A stretch of 64,000 nt of DNA from Planctomycetales bacterium ZRK34 (GCA_014873095.1 CP050848.1:558001-622000), one strand, 5' to 3'. Numbered from the stretch's first letter, positions 1 to 9,873 are shown. A program made the numbers and translations. The notes: generated from the sequence alone by a model not told the origin.

Positions 1-1474
1 TCTTTGCGGCAGTTTGCATCTGAAGGTTGTGCGGCGCGGCATTCGCGGCGGTGTCGAAGTCGACGAACAACTCGATCTCGCCGAGTGCGTGCTCGCCGAT
101 CTTTTCATCCAGGCTTCGGCCGGCCGTCTGCAGCGCGATGTAGCGATACCACCTGTAAGACTCGGACTGCATGGCGTAATCGACCCCGGCCTCGAAACTG
201 ATGACCTGGTTGCGATCGGTCCACAACGGCTGATCCGCCTTCTGCTCGAAGATGTCGACCCAGATCTCGCCGTCGGCCGAGCCCTGAATCTTCCAGTGGG
301 TCGGATCGCGATGCGGCGAGTCGTTGGAACTGGCGACAGTGAACTGCCTCAACACACCGGGGTGATCGAAGCGGGCGCCGACGATCATGCCGGTCGTTCG
401 CAGCCGATCGCCGCTGCCGCAGCACCACTTCTGATTGCCGGCGCCGAGTTGGTTGTCGAAAACATTGAAAGCGGCTTCACCTTCGCCGAAGTTCGCTTCA
501 TCGTTGCCAAAGAACACGGCGTTGTAGTTGATATCACGGTCGGGGTCGCCGTCGTTTTCCGGGTCGGTCGAATCGCCGCCGATCAGGGCCTGCGTGCCGA
601 CGCCCAGCACGGTGCCGCGCGCCGCCACCATGCCCAGCCGCGCCCACGGTTCCAGGAACGCCGCATTGACCTGCTCGTGAAGGATCATGCGACCGGCCGT
701 GGTGCGCTCAGCGCCCTGGTGGGCGTTGATGACCTTGTTGAAACGCTCCTGTGAGCCCGCGGTCTCAAAGACCATGACCTGCCCGCTGAGCACTTGCATC
801 TTGCAGCGTTCGGCCCCATCGGTCCACAGAATGAACTCGGTGCCGAGGTCCACCAACTGCAGCCCCTGATCGGTGTTGACGGTGAACCCGCGGGCCTGCT
901 GCGGCACGTAAGCGCGAAGCGCCCCGTGACTCAGGTGCGCCTGATTAACCCCGTCGAGTCGAAGCTCAGCCGGGCCGATCAGATCGACCACCGCGCCGGA
1001 TTTGAACATGATCTGTGCTGTGCCGGCGTCGAGTTTCAACACGCCCGTCGGCAGGTCCGTACCCAGTGCCGTCGCCGCCGGACTCTCCGCCCACCGGGCG
1101 TTGTCGGCATCGGTCAGCACCGCCACGCCCTGACCCTGCGCCTGTTGCATGACCGTCCGCGAAGGTGAAAAACTGACCGACACGACAAACCACGCGGTCA
1201 ACGCCAGGGTCACCACGGCCGCTGCCGCCAGCAGCAGGCGCGACGGCATGCTGAATCCGGTCGACTGCGGGCGTGACATCGGCATCACCGCCGGCGCCAT
1301 CCGCCGCCCCAGGTCCATGTGCACATCGACATAGCGCAGATACACCTGCCGCGCCGGGGCATTATCGGCCAGCAGTTCATCGAGCCGCGCGACAGCCGCC
1401 TCGTCGGCCTGGTCGTCGCAGACCATTGCCGCCAGGCTCAACAACTCATCGTATTTGCCGCGCGTCGTGCTCAT
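1..1474 (-). CDS. FecR-like anti-sigma/regulator membrane protein with C-terminal discoidin-like domain (partial)
   Basis: About 490 residues are visible; the start is inside the window and the 3' end runs off the left edge. The N-terminal ~75 residues resemble the short cytoplasmic region that precedes FecR domains in planctomycetes. A single membrane helix lies at about residues 80-100 (LLLAAAAVVTLALTAWF). A FecR-type beta domain follows at about 115-225, with LVDLGTEF as its typical strand. The last visible part, about 330-480, reads like an F5/8 type C (discoidin) domain (FTVASSNDSPHRDPTHW). The start ATG overlaps the sigma-factor stop as ATGA, so the two are probably translationally coupled. 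By analogy with FecI/FecR it may control the neighbouring sigma factor; the extracellular discoidin part could bind a glycan. That role is inference. Confidence 0.8.
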   Translation of the reverse strand, partial: MSTTRGKYDELLSLAAMVCDDQADEAAVARLDELLADNAPARQVYLRYVDVHMDLGRRMAPAVMPMSRPQSTGFSMPSRLLLAAAAVVTLALTAWFVVSVSFSPSRTVMQQAQGQGVAVLTDADNARWAESPAATALGTDLPTGVLKLDAGTAQIMFKSGAVVDLIGPAELRLDGVNQAHLSHGALRAYVPQQARGFTVNTDQGLQLVDLGTEFILWTDGAERCKMQVLSGQVMVFETAGSQERFNKVINAHQGAERTTAGRMILHEQVNAAFLEPWARLGMVAARGTVLGVGTQALIGGDSTDPENDGDPDRDINYNAVFFGNDEANFGEGEAAFNVFDNQLGAGNQKWCCGSGDRLRTTGMIVGARFDHPGVLRQFTVASSNDSPHRDPTHWKIQGSADGEIWVDIFEQKADQPLWTDRNQVISFEAGVDYAMQSESYRWYRYIALQTAGRSLDEKIGEHALGEIELFVDFDTAANAAPHNLQMQTAAK

Positions 1475-1998
1475 GCGGTCCACCCCTCGGACTTCAGCGC
1501 CATGCTCACACAATCCAGCAGCCGCCGGCGCGTACGGTGCAGCGTCTTGTACAGCGTGGCCACCGGCTGACGCCGGCGCTCGGCCAGCGACTGAATCGTC
1601 TGCTCGCATTCGTAACGATGATGCAGCAGGTCGCGTTGCGACTGGGTCAGCTTCGTGAGGCAGTCATCCAGCGCCCGGCGCTGGGCGTCCAGCAGCGGTT
1701 GGGCTTCCAGTCGCTCGGCGGCCAGCTTTTCGATCACCGCCTCGCTGAAATGACGCCCCTGCACAGCCACGCGCTTGCGATGCGCCAGCACCTCGTGATA
1801 AGCGAACTGCGCGGCCCACGGCACAAACGGCCGGGCCGCGTCATACTGATCGAACTTCCGCCACAGCGCCGCCGCCGTCTCCTGCATCACGTCGTCGGCG
1901 TCGGCCGCGCGTGGCACCATCGTCCGCACGTACCGATACAACTCGTGCTCGCTGGCGGCGAAAAGTCGCATAAATTGCTCTGCCGACAATTCAGACAT
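1471..1998 (-). CDS. ECF-type RNA polymerase sigma factor
   Basis: A 175-residue sigma-70 family protein of the group common in Planctomycetes and Verrucomicrobia. Region 2 is recognisable from ADADDVMQETAAALWRKF, and region 4 ends in a helix-turn-helix (QSLAERRRQPVATLYKTL). The ATG at 1998 was chosen over an upstream one because it gives the family's usual N-terminus and has an AGAGGA-like ribosome-binding site in front. The stop codon overlaps the start of the FecR-like gene. It closely resembles the sigma factor at 41529-42089, which also sits directly before a FecR-like gene. It should direct transcription of a specific regulon; the target is unknown. Confidence 0.88.
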   Translation of the reverse strand: MSELSAEQFMRLFAASEHELYRYVRTMVPRAADADDVMQETAAALWRKFDQYDAARPFVPWAAQFAYHEVLAHRKRVAVQGRHFSEAVIEKLAAERLEAQPLLDAQRRALDDCLTKLTQSQRDLLHHRYECEQTIQSLAERRRQPVATLYKTLHRTRRRLLDCVSMALKSEGWTA

Positions 1999-2061
1999 GT
2001 GGCGTCCTCTACCTTTATTCATCCCGTAAACCCTAAATTGAGACATCGCCCCATAAAAAAT

Positions 2062-2088
2062 TTGTAACACCAGCCGAATCAATATAAT
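2062..2088 (+). promoter_or_regulatory. Predicted promoter for the zinc-finger membrane protein (leaderless start)
   Basis: A -35-like TTGTAA (2062-2067) and a perfect TATAAT (2083-2088) are separated by 15 bases. The -10 ends only 3-6 bases before two possible GTG starts (2092, 2095), so the mRNA would have essentially no leader. Predicted from consensus match only. Confidence 0.45.
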
Positions 2089-2091
2089 GCG

Positions 2092-2850
2092 GTGGTGACG
2101 CAAACGCCTTCACAAACCAGCTCCATGCCCCGCTGCCAGATGCATCCTTTTGCAGCCGCGTCGTGGTACTGCACTATCTGCCGGGCCCCCAAGTGCGAAG
2201 ATTGCGTTCAATCCACCGGCCTGCACGCCGGCGAAAACGCCACATGTCTCATCTGCGGCGGACGTTGCGTCAAACTCCCCGGCGCTTCCAAGGCCCGTGA
2301 AGACGGCTACCGGGCCGCCGGCATGCTCACCCCCGACGAGGCCCGTGCCCAGCACCTCCGCGACAACCGTGTCGCCCCCCTCATGCTCAACGTCCTGCTC
2401 TGGGCTCAATTTCTTCTGGGCCTGTCACGCAACGAACCCGTCGCCGCCTTGTGGTCCACCCTCGCCTGGTTCACCCTCGCCCCCGCCGCCATGTACGGCG
2501 CGACCGTCCTGCTGAATTACTACCTTGAAACCTGGTTCGGCATCTGGTGGCAACACCTGCTCAAGCTCGCCGCGCTGACCATGTTCATCCACGTCATTCA
2601 GGTCGCCATCCTCTCGGGCCTGGCCATCGCCTTCACCGGCCACTTCGACGATGAAACCCTCATCCAGATCATGACCAGCCTGGTTCCGCTGGCGGTCGCC
2701 ATGCTCGTGGTCCCCGCCGCGGTGCTATACATCGGCCTCGAATATTTCTTCGACCTGGACCCCGTCGAACTCGCCGCCACCGCCACCGCGCTGTTCTTCA
2801 CCTACACCATGACCTTCTTCATCATGGCCTTCAACGGCATACCGATTTGA
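2092..2850 (+). CDS. B-box-like zinc-finger integral membrane protein
   Basis: About 250 residues. The first ~65 residues hold closely spaced Cys/His pairs (CQMHPFAAASWYC, CTICRAPKCEDC, then CLICGGRC) that look like a B-box or related treble-clef zinc site at the cytoplasmic face. From about residue 95 onward the protein is hydrophobic with around five membrane helices, an arrangement resembling Yip1-like proteins. The GTG at 2092 or 2095 fits the TATAAT immediately upstream; an ATG at 2125 is a later alternative. It stands alone, divergent from the sigma factor and convergent with aguA. Function unknown; probably protein or metal interaction at the membrane. Confidence 0.7.
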   Translation: MVTQTPSQTSSMPRCQMHPFAAASWYCTICRAPKCEDCVQSTGLHAGENATCLICGGRCVKLPGASKAREDGYRAAGMLTPDEARAQHLRDNRVAPLMLNVLLWAQFLLGLSRNEPVAALWSTLAWFTLAPAAMYGATVLLNYYLETWFGIWWQHLLKLAALTMFIHVIQVAILSGLAIAFTGHFDDETLIQIMTSLVPLAVAMLVVPAAVLYIGLEYFFDLDPVELAATATALFFTYTMTFFIMAFNGIPI

Positions 2851-2860
2851 AGAAGTCAAG

Positions 2861-2955
2861 AATTGCAAATTGAAAATTGACCATTGAAAAATGCAAATTG
2901 ATGCCGCCAGCAAAACCAATTTGCAATTTTGAATTTACAATGGCCAATTTTCAAT
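2861..2955. repeat. AT-rich imperfect inverted repeat between convergent genes
   Basis: Two arms rich in AATTTGCAATTTTC-like words (about 2861-2900 and 2918-2955) are imperfectly complementary. The element fills the gap between two convergent genes, so it may end transcription both ways. Its right edge contains the stop codon of aguA. Confidence 0.65.
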
Positions 2956-3964
2956 CGCTCTCGCCAGCTTGCCCCGCCGGCTGCTGCATGCTCAGACAGT
3001 GCACCGCGCCCAGGCCCACGACCAATCGCTCCGCACGGATGCCGATGGCGGTTTTACCCGTCGTCTTTTCGATGATCGCAAGCGCCCGATCGTCGCCGGC
3101 CTGCCCGAAGATCGGTACAAACACGTGCTGGTTCACGATCAGAAAATTCGCGTAGCTCGCCGGCACGGGGCCGACCCCGCCGGGACCGAAGCGGTCGGCG
3201 GGAAAGTCATATTGAATCGGGTCCGGGGCCGGCAACTCGACGACATTGAGCTTGTTACCGTCCTGGTCGGTCGCTTCACGCAGCGCGTCGAGGTTCTTCG
3301 ACAGCACCGCGTAGTCGTCGTGTCCCTGCGGCGCGGCGACGGCCATGACCGTCGTCGGATCGACAAACCGTGCGATGTCGTCGATGTGCCCGTCGGTGTC
3401 ATCGCCGACGATCCCGCCGGGCAGCCAGATCACGTGGCGCGTGCCGAGCGCCCCGTGCAGTTCCGCCTCGATGGCCTGGCGCGTCAGATGCGGATTTCGG
3501 TTTTCGTTGAGCAGGCACTGGGCGGTCGTCATCACCGTGCCGGCCCCGTTGACGTCGATGCTGCCGCCTTCGAGCACCAGCGTGTGTTCCCACACGGGGA
3601 TGTTCAGCAGTTTCGCCACCCGCCGCGGGGTGATGTCGTCTTCGCTGTATTCAGCGTTGTACTTGCCGCCCCACCCGTTGAACACGAAGTCATGACACGC
3701 CAGCTCGCCGCGCTGATTCACCACAAAAATCGGCCCGTAATCCCGCACCCATGAATCATTCACCGGCCAATCGTGATCGACCCCGATCCGCTGGACGCGC
3801 ACGACCTTGCCGATCGCCTCACACATCGCCGCGTGCTGCGCCTTGGCCTGGTCAAAACACCCCGGCCAGGTTTCATCATTCACCGGCGGCGTCAGCCAGA
3901 CCGCCCCCACCGGCTCAAACTCACCCGGCATGCGGTATCCAAGTTCTGCTGCAGTCTGTTGCAT
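2951..3964 (-). CDS. aguA: Agmatine deiminase
   Basis: A 337-residue member of the peptidyl-arginine deiminase-like (PAD_porph) family. It hydrolyses agmatine to N-carbamoylputrescine and ammonia in the cytoplasm. Recognisable blocks are NDSWVRDYGPIFVVN near residue 70, LEGGSIDVNGAGTV in the middle, GHIDDIARFV, and the catalytic-cysteine region GAVHCLSMQQ near the C-terminus. Length fits the family. It lies downstream of aguB on the same strand, separated by a hairpin repeat, so together they encode the two-step route from agmatine to putrescine. The stop codon lies inside the AT-rich repeat. Confidence 0.93.
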   Translation of the reverse strand: MQQTAAELGYRMPGEFEPVGAVWLTPPVNDETWPGCFDQAKAQHAAMCEAIGKVVRVQRIGVDHDWPVNDSWVRDYGPIFVVNQRGELACHDFVFNGWGGKYNAEYSEDDITPRRVAKLLNIPVWEHTLVLEGGSIDVNGAGTVMTTAQCLLNENRNPHLTRQAIEAELHGALGTRHVIWLPGGIVGDDTDGHIDDIARFVDPTTVMAVAAPQGHDDYAVLSKNLDALREATDQDGNKLNVVELPAPDPIQYDFPADRFGPGGVGPVPASYANFLIVNQHVFVPIFGQAGDDRALAIIEKTTGKTAIGIRAERLVVGLGAVHCLSMQQPAGQAGESD

Positions 3965-3971
3965 ATTGATT

Positions 3972-4051
3972 CAACCGCAGAGCACGCAGAGAGCGCGGAG
4001 ATGAGACATTTCAATCGACCACTCTGCGTTCTCTGCGTCCTCCGCGGTTTG
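3972..4051. repeat. Inverted repeat between aguB and aguA
   Basis: Left arm (about 3972-4001, ACCGCAGAGCACGCAGAG type) and right arm (4022-4051, CTCTGCGTTCTCTGCG type) are imperfectly complementary around a ~20-base loop. It fills the gap between the two polyamine genes and would form a hairpin in their mRNA, which could attenuate or protect it. Confidence 0.7.
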
Positions 4052-4054
4052 TCT

Positions 4055-4933
4055 TTACTGGTCGAGTAGTCGTTGGGTCAGCGGTTGATAGGCGTCGATG
4101 CGGCGGTCGCGCAGGAAGGGCCAACCGCGGCGTTGCGTGTCGATGCGCGACAGGTCGAGTTCGGCCGTGAGAATCGCCGGCTCGCCCTGCGGGGCTTCGG
4201 CGATCACGTGACCGGCCGGGTCGATGATGAAGCTGTGGCCCCAGAAGGTCAGATCATCTTCAACGCCGACGCGGTTGCACGCCGCGACGTAGACGCCGTT
4301 GGCCACCGCGTGCGACTTCTGAATCGTCTGCCAGGCGGCAAGCTGGTCGGCCTTGTCCTGTTCGGTCTCGCCGTGGTACCACCCGATCGCTGTCGGGTAC
4401 AGCAGCAGCTGAGCGCCCTGCATGGCCGTCAGTCGTGCCGCTTCGGGAAACCACTGATCCCAGCAGACGAGCATGCCGGTCGTCACGCCCGCCCCCGGCA
4501 GTTGCTGCACGCGAAAACCTAAATCGCCGGGGGTGAAGTAATACTTCTCATAAAACCGCGGATCGTCCGGGATGTGCATCTTGCGATAGCGGTCGATGAT
4601 TTCGCCGCTGCGGTCGACCATGATCGAGGTGTTGTGATACATCCCCGCAGCGCGCTTTTCGAAGAGCGATGCGCTGACCGCGACACCCAGCGACCTGGCC
4701 AGCTCACACATCCGCTGCGAGGTCGGCCCGGGGATCGGCTCGGCCAGGTCGAATCGCGACTCGTCTTCCACCTGGCAGAAATACTGCGAGGCGAACAGCT
4801 CCTGCGTGACGATGAGCTCGGCCCCCTGTTTCGCCGCCTCGGTCGCCATGTCGCAGAAGGTGTTCACATTCGTCGCCGAATCGGTGCCGCAGGCGTGTTG
4901 AATCAACGCGATCTTGATCGTGTCCTTGCTCAT
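4055..4933 (-). CDS. aguB: N-carbamoylputrescine amidase
   Basis: A 292-residue nitrilase-superfamily enzyme that converts N-carbamoylputrescine to putrescine, CO2 and ammonia. The Glu-Lys-Cys triad is visible: Glu in LIVTQELFASQ, Lys in YRKMHIPDD, Cys in MLVCWDQWFPEA. The ATG at 4933 gives the family's usual N-terminus (MSKDTIKIALIQHA); an upstream in-frame extension has no similarity. A TACAAT box lies 6 bases before this ATG with TTGGTC 16 bases further up, supporting a leaderless start. aguA follows downstream on the same strand. Confidence 0.94.
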   Translation of the reverse strand: MSKDTIKIALIQHACGTDSATNVNTFCDMATEAAKQGAELIVTQELFASQYFCQVEDESRFDLAEPIPGPTSQRMCELARSLGVAVSASLFEKRAAGMYHNTSIMVDRSGEIIDRYRKMHIPDDPRFYEKYYFTPGDLGFRVQQLPGAGVTTGMLVCWDQWFPEAARLTAMQGAQLLLYPTAIGWYHGETEQDKADQLAAWQTIQKSHAVANGVYVAACNRVGVEDDLTFWGHSFIIDPAGHVIAEAPQGEPAILTAELDLSRIDTQRRGWPFLRDRRIDAYQPLTQRLLDQ

Positions 4934-4939
4934 GGCCGC

Positions 4940-4967
4940 ATTGTAGCAAACGCGTAACAAGGACCAA
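4940..4967 (-). promoter_or_regulatory. Predicted aguB promoter
   Basis: On the minus strand TTGGTC (4967-4962) and TACAAT (4945-4940) are 16 bases apart. The -10 is 6 bases before the aguB ATG, so transcription would begin at or very near the start codon. Confidence 0.5.
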
Positions 4968-4981
4968 TGCTCGAATGACTC

Positions 4982-5035
4982 AATAGCCGCAACCTGACAG
5001 GTTGCGGATCCGCGATCTGTCAGATCGCGGCTATT
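4982..5035. repeat. Double palindromic repeat, CTGACAG/CTGTCAG family
   Basis: Two adjacent palindromes, each with a CTGACAG or CTGTCAG centre and CCGC/GCGG ends (4984-5008 and 5009-5033), with AATAGCC/GGCTATT outer flanks. Related copies are at 26271-26324 and 29834-29860. Confidence 0.8.
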
Positions 5036-5084
5036 TGAACATTGCGTCATTGATCATTCCGCTGGATCGCCGCGATCCGGCGGC

Positions 5085-5090
5085 TATAAT
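5085..5090 (+). promoter_or_regulatory. Predicted -10 element of the DEAD-box helicase gene
   Basis: A perfect TATAAT with no strong -35. If used, it would give a leader of about 145 bases before the helicase ATG, similar in length to leaders of cold-inducible helicase genes. Confidence 0.35.
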
Positions 5091-5242
5091 CACGTCTCAA
5101 CTGTCCGGCCGACCTTTCGCAGCGCTTCAACCCCGACGCGAACATCACGAGCCCAGTTGCATCGCTCCAGCCGCTTTCTACATGGCGTCGTCATGGTCGG
5201 TCCGAGCGAACACGCGAACCCGCGAAGACGCGAGGACCGTAC

Positions 5243-6634
<1,392 letters not shown>

Positions 6635-6635
6635 T

Positions 6636-8054
6636 TCATCGAATCGGCGGTCCCCGAAAATCACCCGGCGGTGGCGGCGGGAAACCACCCGGCCCGCGGA
6701 AGTCGCCGCGCCGTGGCGGTCCGCGAAAATCACCCGGCCCGTCAAAGCCTTCGCGCGCTCCGGGGCCGCCTTGCTCACCACCCGGCGGTCCCTGCATGGT
6801 GTGCTTGTACGCAATGCGCGCCGTGTCCGGGGCCACACGCTGAATCGTCGACGGATCGATGCTCCGCACCGCGCGGGCGTAATTCAAAATGCGAACCACA
6901 TCGCCCTGCGGCCCGCGCCCCCGCGGGTAGCGCGAGGCATCGCCTGACTTCGGGTCGCTGCGCTGCGCCCCGGCCCCGTGAACATTCATCAACTGCTTGC
7001 GGCCCGTGCGATGGTCGGTCATGTAACCGGTCGCCATGCCGAACGCCACATACGTCGCCCCTTCGCCGGCGATGCGTCCTTCTTCCAGGTGCGTCGTGCT
7101 CGACCAGTACCACGCCCCATCATCGGTCATCGCAAACATCGGATCGATCGCCGGCCCGCGACGTGACGGGTCACTCGCATCCGGCGCGCGGGTGTAGTCC
7201 ACGATGCTTTGCAGTTCTTTCGCATTCGGCAGTCGCCAGTCGTCGTGACCGGCCAGTTTGAGGTTCTCACAGTAAGCCAGCGACTGCTGCCAGTTCATGC
7301 CGCGGCCGCTGTCGGTCTTCGCCCACATCAGGCCGGTGGCCTGGTCGCTGATGGTGCCATCGTGATTGTCGACGAAGCGGTTGACGCCGTACTCCGGGTT
7401 GCCGCGCACGTAGCGGACGAACTGCCGCATGGGGCCGCCGGCCCGGCCGCGGTCGCGCGGATAGCCCTTGATGCGACCGTCGGCGAAGTTCACGCCGAAC
7501 ACCGTCGCCGCCCCGTTCATGGTGGTGCCGAGGTACTGCGTCGCCGACCAGTACTGCGCATCGATCGTCCGCTCGGATTGATCGCCGGCCCCGAAGCGGA
7601 AGTCGAAGTAGTTCGTGTCGATGTACGCCACGGGCGGATCGGTGCGTGCATCGCCTTTGAAATCGATCAGCGAGTAAAGCTCCTTGATCGTCGGCAGACG
7701 CCAGTCGTCATACCCGCCGACGCGGCAGATCTTCGCCCCGGCCACGGCCTGTGTGAACGTCGGCTTGTTTTCGAGGGCCGGTGATTTGACCCACATCAGG
7801 CCGGTATTCAGGTCGCTGATGGTGCCGTCGTTGTTGTCACGATACTGCGGGGGGTTCGACAGGTAGCAGGCGTCCTGCCCGTAAAAGGCATCACCGGGGC
7901 GCAGCGTGCGCGTGATCTGCGCCCGGTCGCTGAACGCCCAGGGCAGACCGGTATCGACGATGCGATACGTGCGTGTGTCGGTTTGTGCGTGGGTGGCTGT
8001 AGAGCAGGTGACAACAGCCAGCAATCCGATCGACCAGCAGATGAATCGACGCAT
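6636..8054 (-). CDS. Exported DUF1566 (Lcl-type) protein with Gly/Pro-rich tail
   Basis: 472 residues beginning with a signal peptide (cleavage probably after ATHA). Two DUF1566-like units are clear: DGTISDLNTGLMWVK...GYDDWRLPTIKEL and DGTISDQATGLMWAK...GHDDWRLPNAKEL, about 140 residues apart. After about residue 420 it becomes a Gly/Pro/Arg/Asp-rich tail with repeated DFRGP motifs. DUF1566 occurs in cell-surface and adhesion proteins (for example Lcl), where collagen-like repeats accompany it. GGAGGA precedes the start. Convergent with the helicase, 1 base apart. Precise function unknown; a surface protein is the best guess. Confidence 0.82.
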   Translation of the reverse strand: MRRFICWSIGLLAVVTCSTATHAQTDTRTYRIVDTGLPWAFSDRAQITRTLRPGDAFYGQDACYLSNPPQYRDNNDGTISDLNTGLMWVKSPALENKPTFTQAVAGAKICRVGGYDDWRLPTIKELYSLIDFKGDARTDPPVAYIDTNYFDFRFGAGDQSERTIDAQYWSATQYLGTTMNGAATVFGVNFADGRIKGYPRDRGRAGGPMRQFVRYVRGNPEYGVNRFVDNHDGTISDQATGLMWAKTDSGRGMNWQQSLAYCENLKLAGHDDWRLPNAKELQSIVDYTRAPDASDPSRRGPAIDPMFAMTDDGAWYWSSTTHLEEGRIAGEGATYVAFGMATGYMTDHRTGRKQLMNVHGAGAQRSDPKSGDASRYPRGRGPQGDVVRILNYARAVRSIDPSTIQRVAPDTARIAYKHTMQGPPGGEQGGPGAREGFDGPGDFRGPPRRGDFRGPGGFPPPPPGDFRGPPIR

Positions 8055-8116
8055 CAGCGTCCTCCGCGATGTGGTGGCTGGTCTGGATGTAACACGCCGG
8101 TGAGACGTGATTTTAT

Positions 8117-8602
8117 TCAGTGGCCGGTCAGTTCGTAGAACCCCTTGCCGGTATGTTTCAGCTTACCGCGACGGACCAGTTCGTTCCACACCGCGGCGGG
8201 CCATTCGTTCGGCGGCATGATCGACGACACCTCCGACTTGCCCCCCTTCGACAGCGGGTTTCGCGCATCGACCTGCGATTCATCATCCAGGCGAATCAGC
8301 TTCAAGCGTTTTTTGAAGGCCTGAAGCGCCATCTTGCAGGTCAGATCATCCGGGGCATTGGGGTCGGGCGGCAACTCCTCGGCGGGCTGATTTGCAGCGA
8401 CCAGTTCATCGATGAGGCCGGCCAGGGCATCGACGCCGCGCATTGCCACGACGTTGGCCACGTGATTGGACTCGGCGTCGGTCTTCTTCAGCAGGTTGAA
8501 CGCCTGCTTCCATTCCGTCGACGCCCGGCGCGGGTCGGGGTAGGCGCGGATCGCGGTCAGCAGTTCCTGCAGTTTCAAAATGATCTGGGGGTCGTTGGGC
8601 AT
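8117..8602 (-). CDS. Hypothetical protein
   Basis: 161 residues, soluble, without signal peptide or membrane segment. The N-terminal half is helical; the C-terminal end (WPAAVWNELVRRGKLKHTG) looks like a small winged-helix-like or DNA-binding segment, but I do not recognise the family. An excellent AGGAGA ribosome-binding site lies in front of the ATG. It is on the same strand as the DUF1566 gene but separated by ~60 bases, and divergent from the next gene. Confidence 0.7.
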   Translation of the reverse strand: MPNDPQIILKLQELLTAIRAYPDPRRASTEWKQAFNLLKKTDAESNHVANVVAMRGVDALAGLIDELVAANQPAEELPPDPNAPDDLTCKMALQAFKKRLKLIRLDDESQVDARNPLSKGGKSEVSSIMPPNEWPAAVWNELVRRGKLKHTGKGFYELTGH

Positions 8603-8709
8603 CGTGAACGTCTCCTGCGGTGCGGCGGTTCATCATAACGAATTGATTTTCACCGCGAAACGTGGTCAGATGATCGGCAATCACGTCACGTTTTTTATTG
8701 AGGTGTCGC

Positions 8710-9873
8710 ATGGGCAAATCCAAGGTCAAAAAGCAGAAGGTTCAGGGGCAGACATCGTGGCGCGTGCGCAGCAGCACGGTGTCGGCTTACGTCACGCGGC
8801 AGGCCGGCCACCTGGCGCCGGTGACGTTCGACCGCAAGAAGCGGAAGATCCAGCCGTTTGAGGTTGCGCCGTGGGCGACGGAGAAGACGCCCAAGGGCCT
8901 GCCACATTTGCTGACCAGTCTGCGCGGCGATTTCTTCTGCCTGCCGTTCGGCGGCAACGACACCGCCTACCGCAAGGAGCAACACCCACCGCATGGCCAG
9001 ACCGCCAACGACAAATGGTCGCTGGTCGGCCTCGATGAGAAGAAAGACCGCCACACGCTCACGCTGCGGATGAACACGACCGTGCGACAGGGCGTCGTCG
9101 ACAAGCAGATCACGCTCGTCGATGGCCACGATGCGCTCTACTGCCGACACATCGTGTTGAACATGTCCGGCAAGATGAGCTACGGGCATCACGCGATCGT
9201 GAAGTTCCCCGACGAGCCCGGTTCCGGGGTGTACTCACACAGCCCGATCAAGTTCGGCCGCACCGCGCCCGTGCCGGCGGAAGACCCAGCCGCCGGGGGG
9301 TACAGCAGTCTGAAGGTCGACCAGCGCTTCACTTCGCTGAGCAAAGTCCCGCTGGCGACCGGCGGGTTCACCGATCTGACGGTCTACCCGGCCCGGCGCG
9401 GGTTTGAAGACATCGTCACGATCGTCAACCGTCCCACCGGGCCCTTCGCGTGGAACGCTGTGACGTTCGCCAAGCAGCGTTACGTTTTCTTCACGCTGAA
9501 AGATCAGGCCGTGCTGCCGCAGACGGTGTTGTGGATCAGCAACGGCGGGCGTCATTACGCCCCGTGGAACGGGCGGCATGTCAACATCATGGGCATCGAA
9601 GACGTCTGTTCATACTTCCATTACGGGCTCGAGCAGTCGGCCAAGCCCAACGCGCTGTCGAAGGCGGGTTCGAACACGTGCGTGACGCTCAGCGCCAGGC
9701 GTCCGCTGACAGTCAACTACATCATGGGCGTGGCGAAGATTCCGGCCGGGTTCGACCGCGTCAAATCGATCAAACCCGCCGGCGTCCGCAAGCCCGGTCA
9801 TATCAAGCTGACTGCCGACAGCGGCAAGCAGGTCATCACCGCCGTGGAGCACGAGTTTCTGCAGGCTGAATGA
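8710..9873 (+). CDS. Mutarotase-fold-like hypothetical protein
   Basis: 387 residues, starting at the ATG at 8710 (a TTG at 8698 is upstream in frame). The block EQHPPHGQTANDKW resembles the active-site region of galactose-mutarotase-like proteins, and the protein is predominantly beta-strand. No signal peptide. The basic N-terminus (MGKSKVKKQKVQ) is unusual. It lies upstream of a GH2 glycosidase and another mutarotase-like gene, which fits a sugar-handling role. Family assignment is tentative. Confidence 0.65.
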   Translation: MGKSKVKKQKVQGQTSWRVRSSTVSAYVTRQAGHLAPVTFDRKKRKIQPFEVAPWATEKTPKGLPHLLTSLRGDFFCLPFGGNDTAYRKEQHPPHGQTANDKWSLVGLDEKKDRHTLTLRMNTTVRQGVVDKQITLVDGHDALYCRHIVLNMSGKMSYGHHAIVKFPDEPGSGVYSHSPIKFGRTAPVPAEDPAAGGYSSLKVDQRFTSLSKVPLATGGFTDLTVYPARRGFEDIVTIVNRPTGPFAWNAVTFAKQRYVFFTLKDQAVLPQTVLWISNGGRHYAPWNGRHVNIMGIEDVCSYFHYGLEQSAKPNALSKAGSNTCVTLSARRPLTVNYIMGVAKIPAGFDRVKSIKPAGVRKPGHIKLTADSGKQVITAVEHEFLQAE

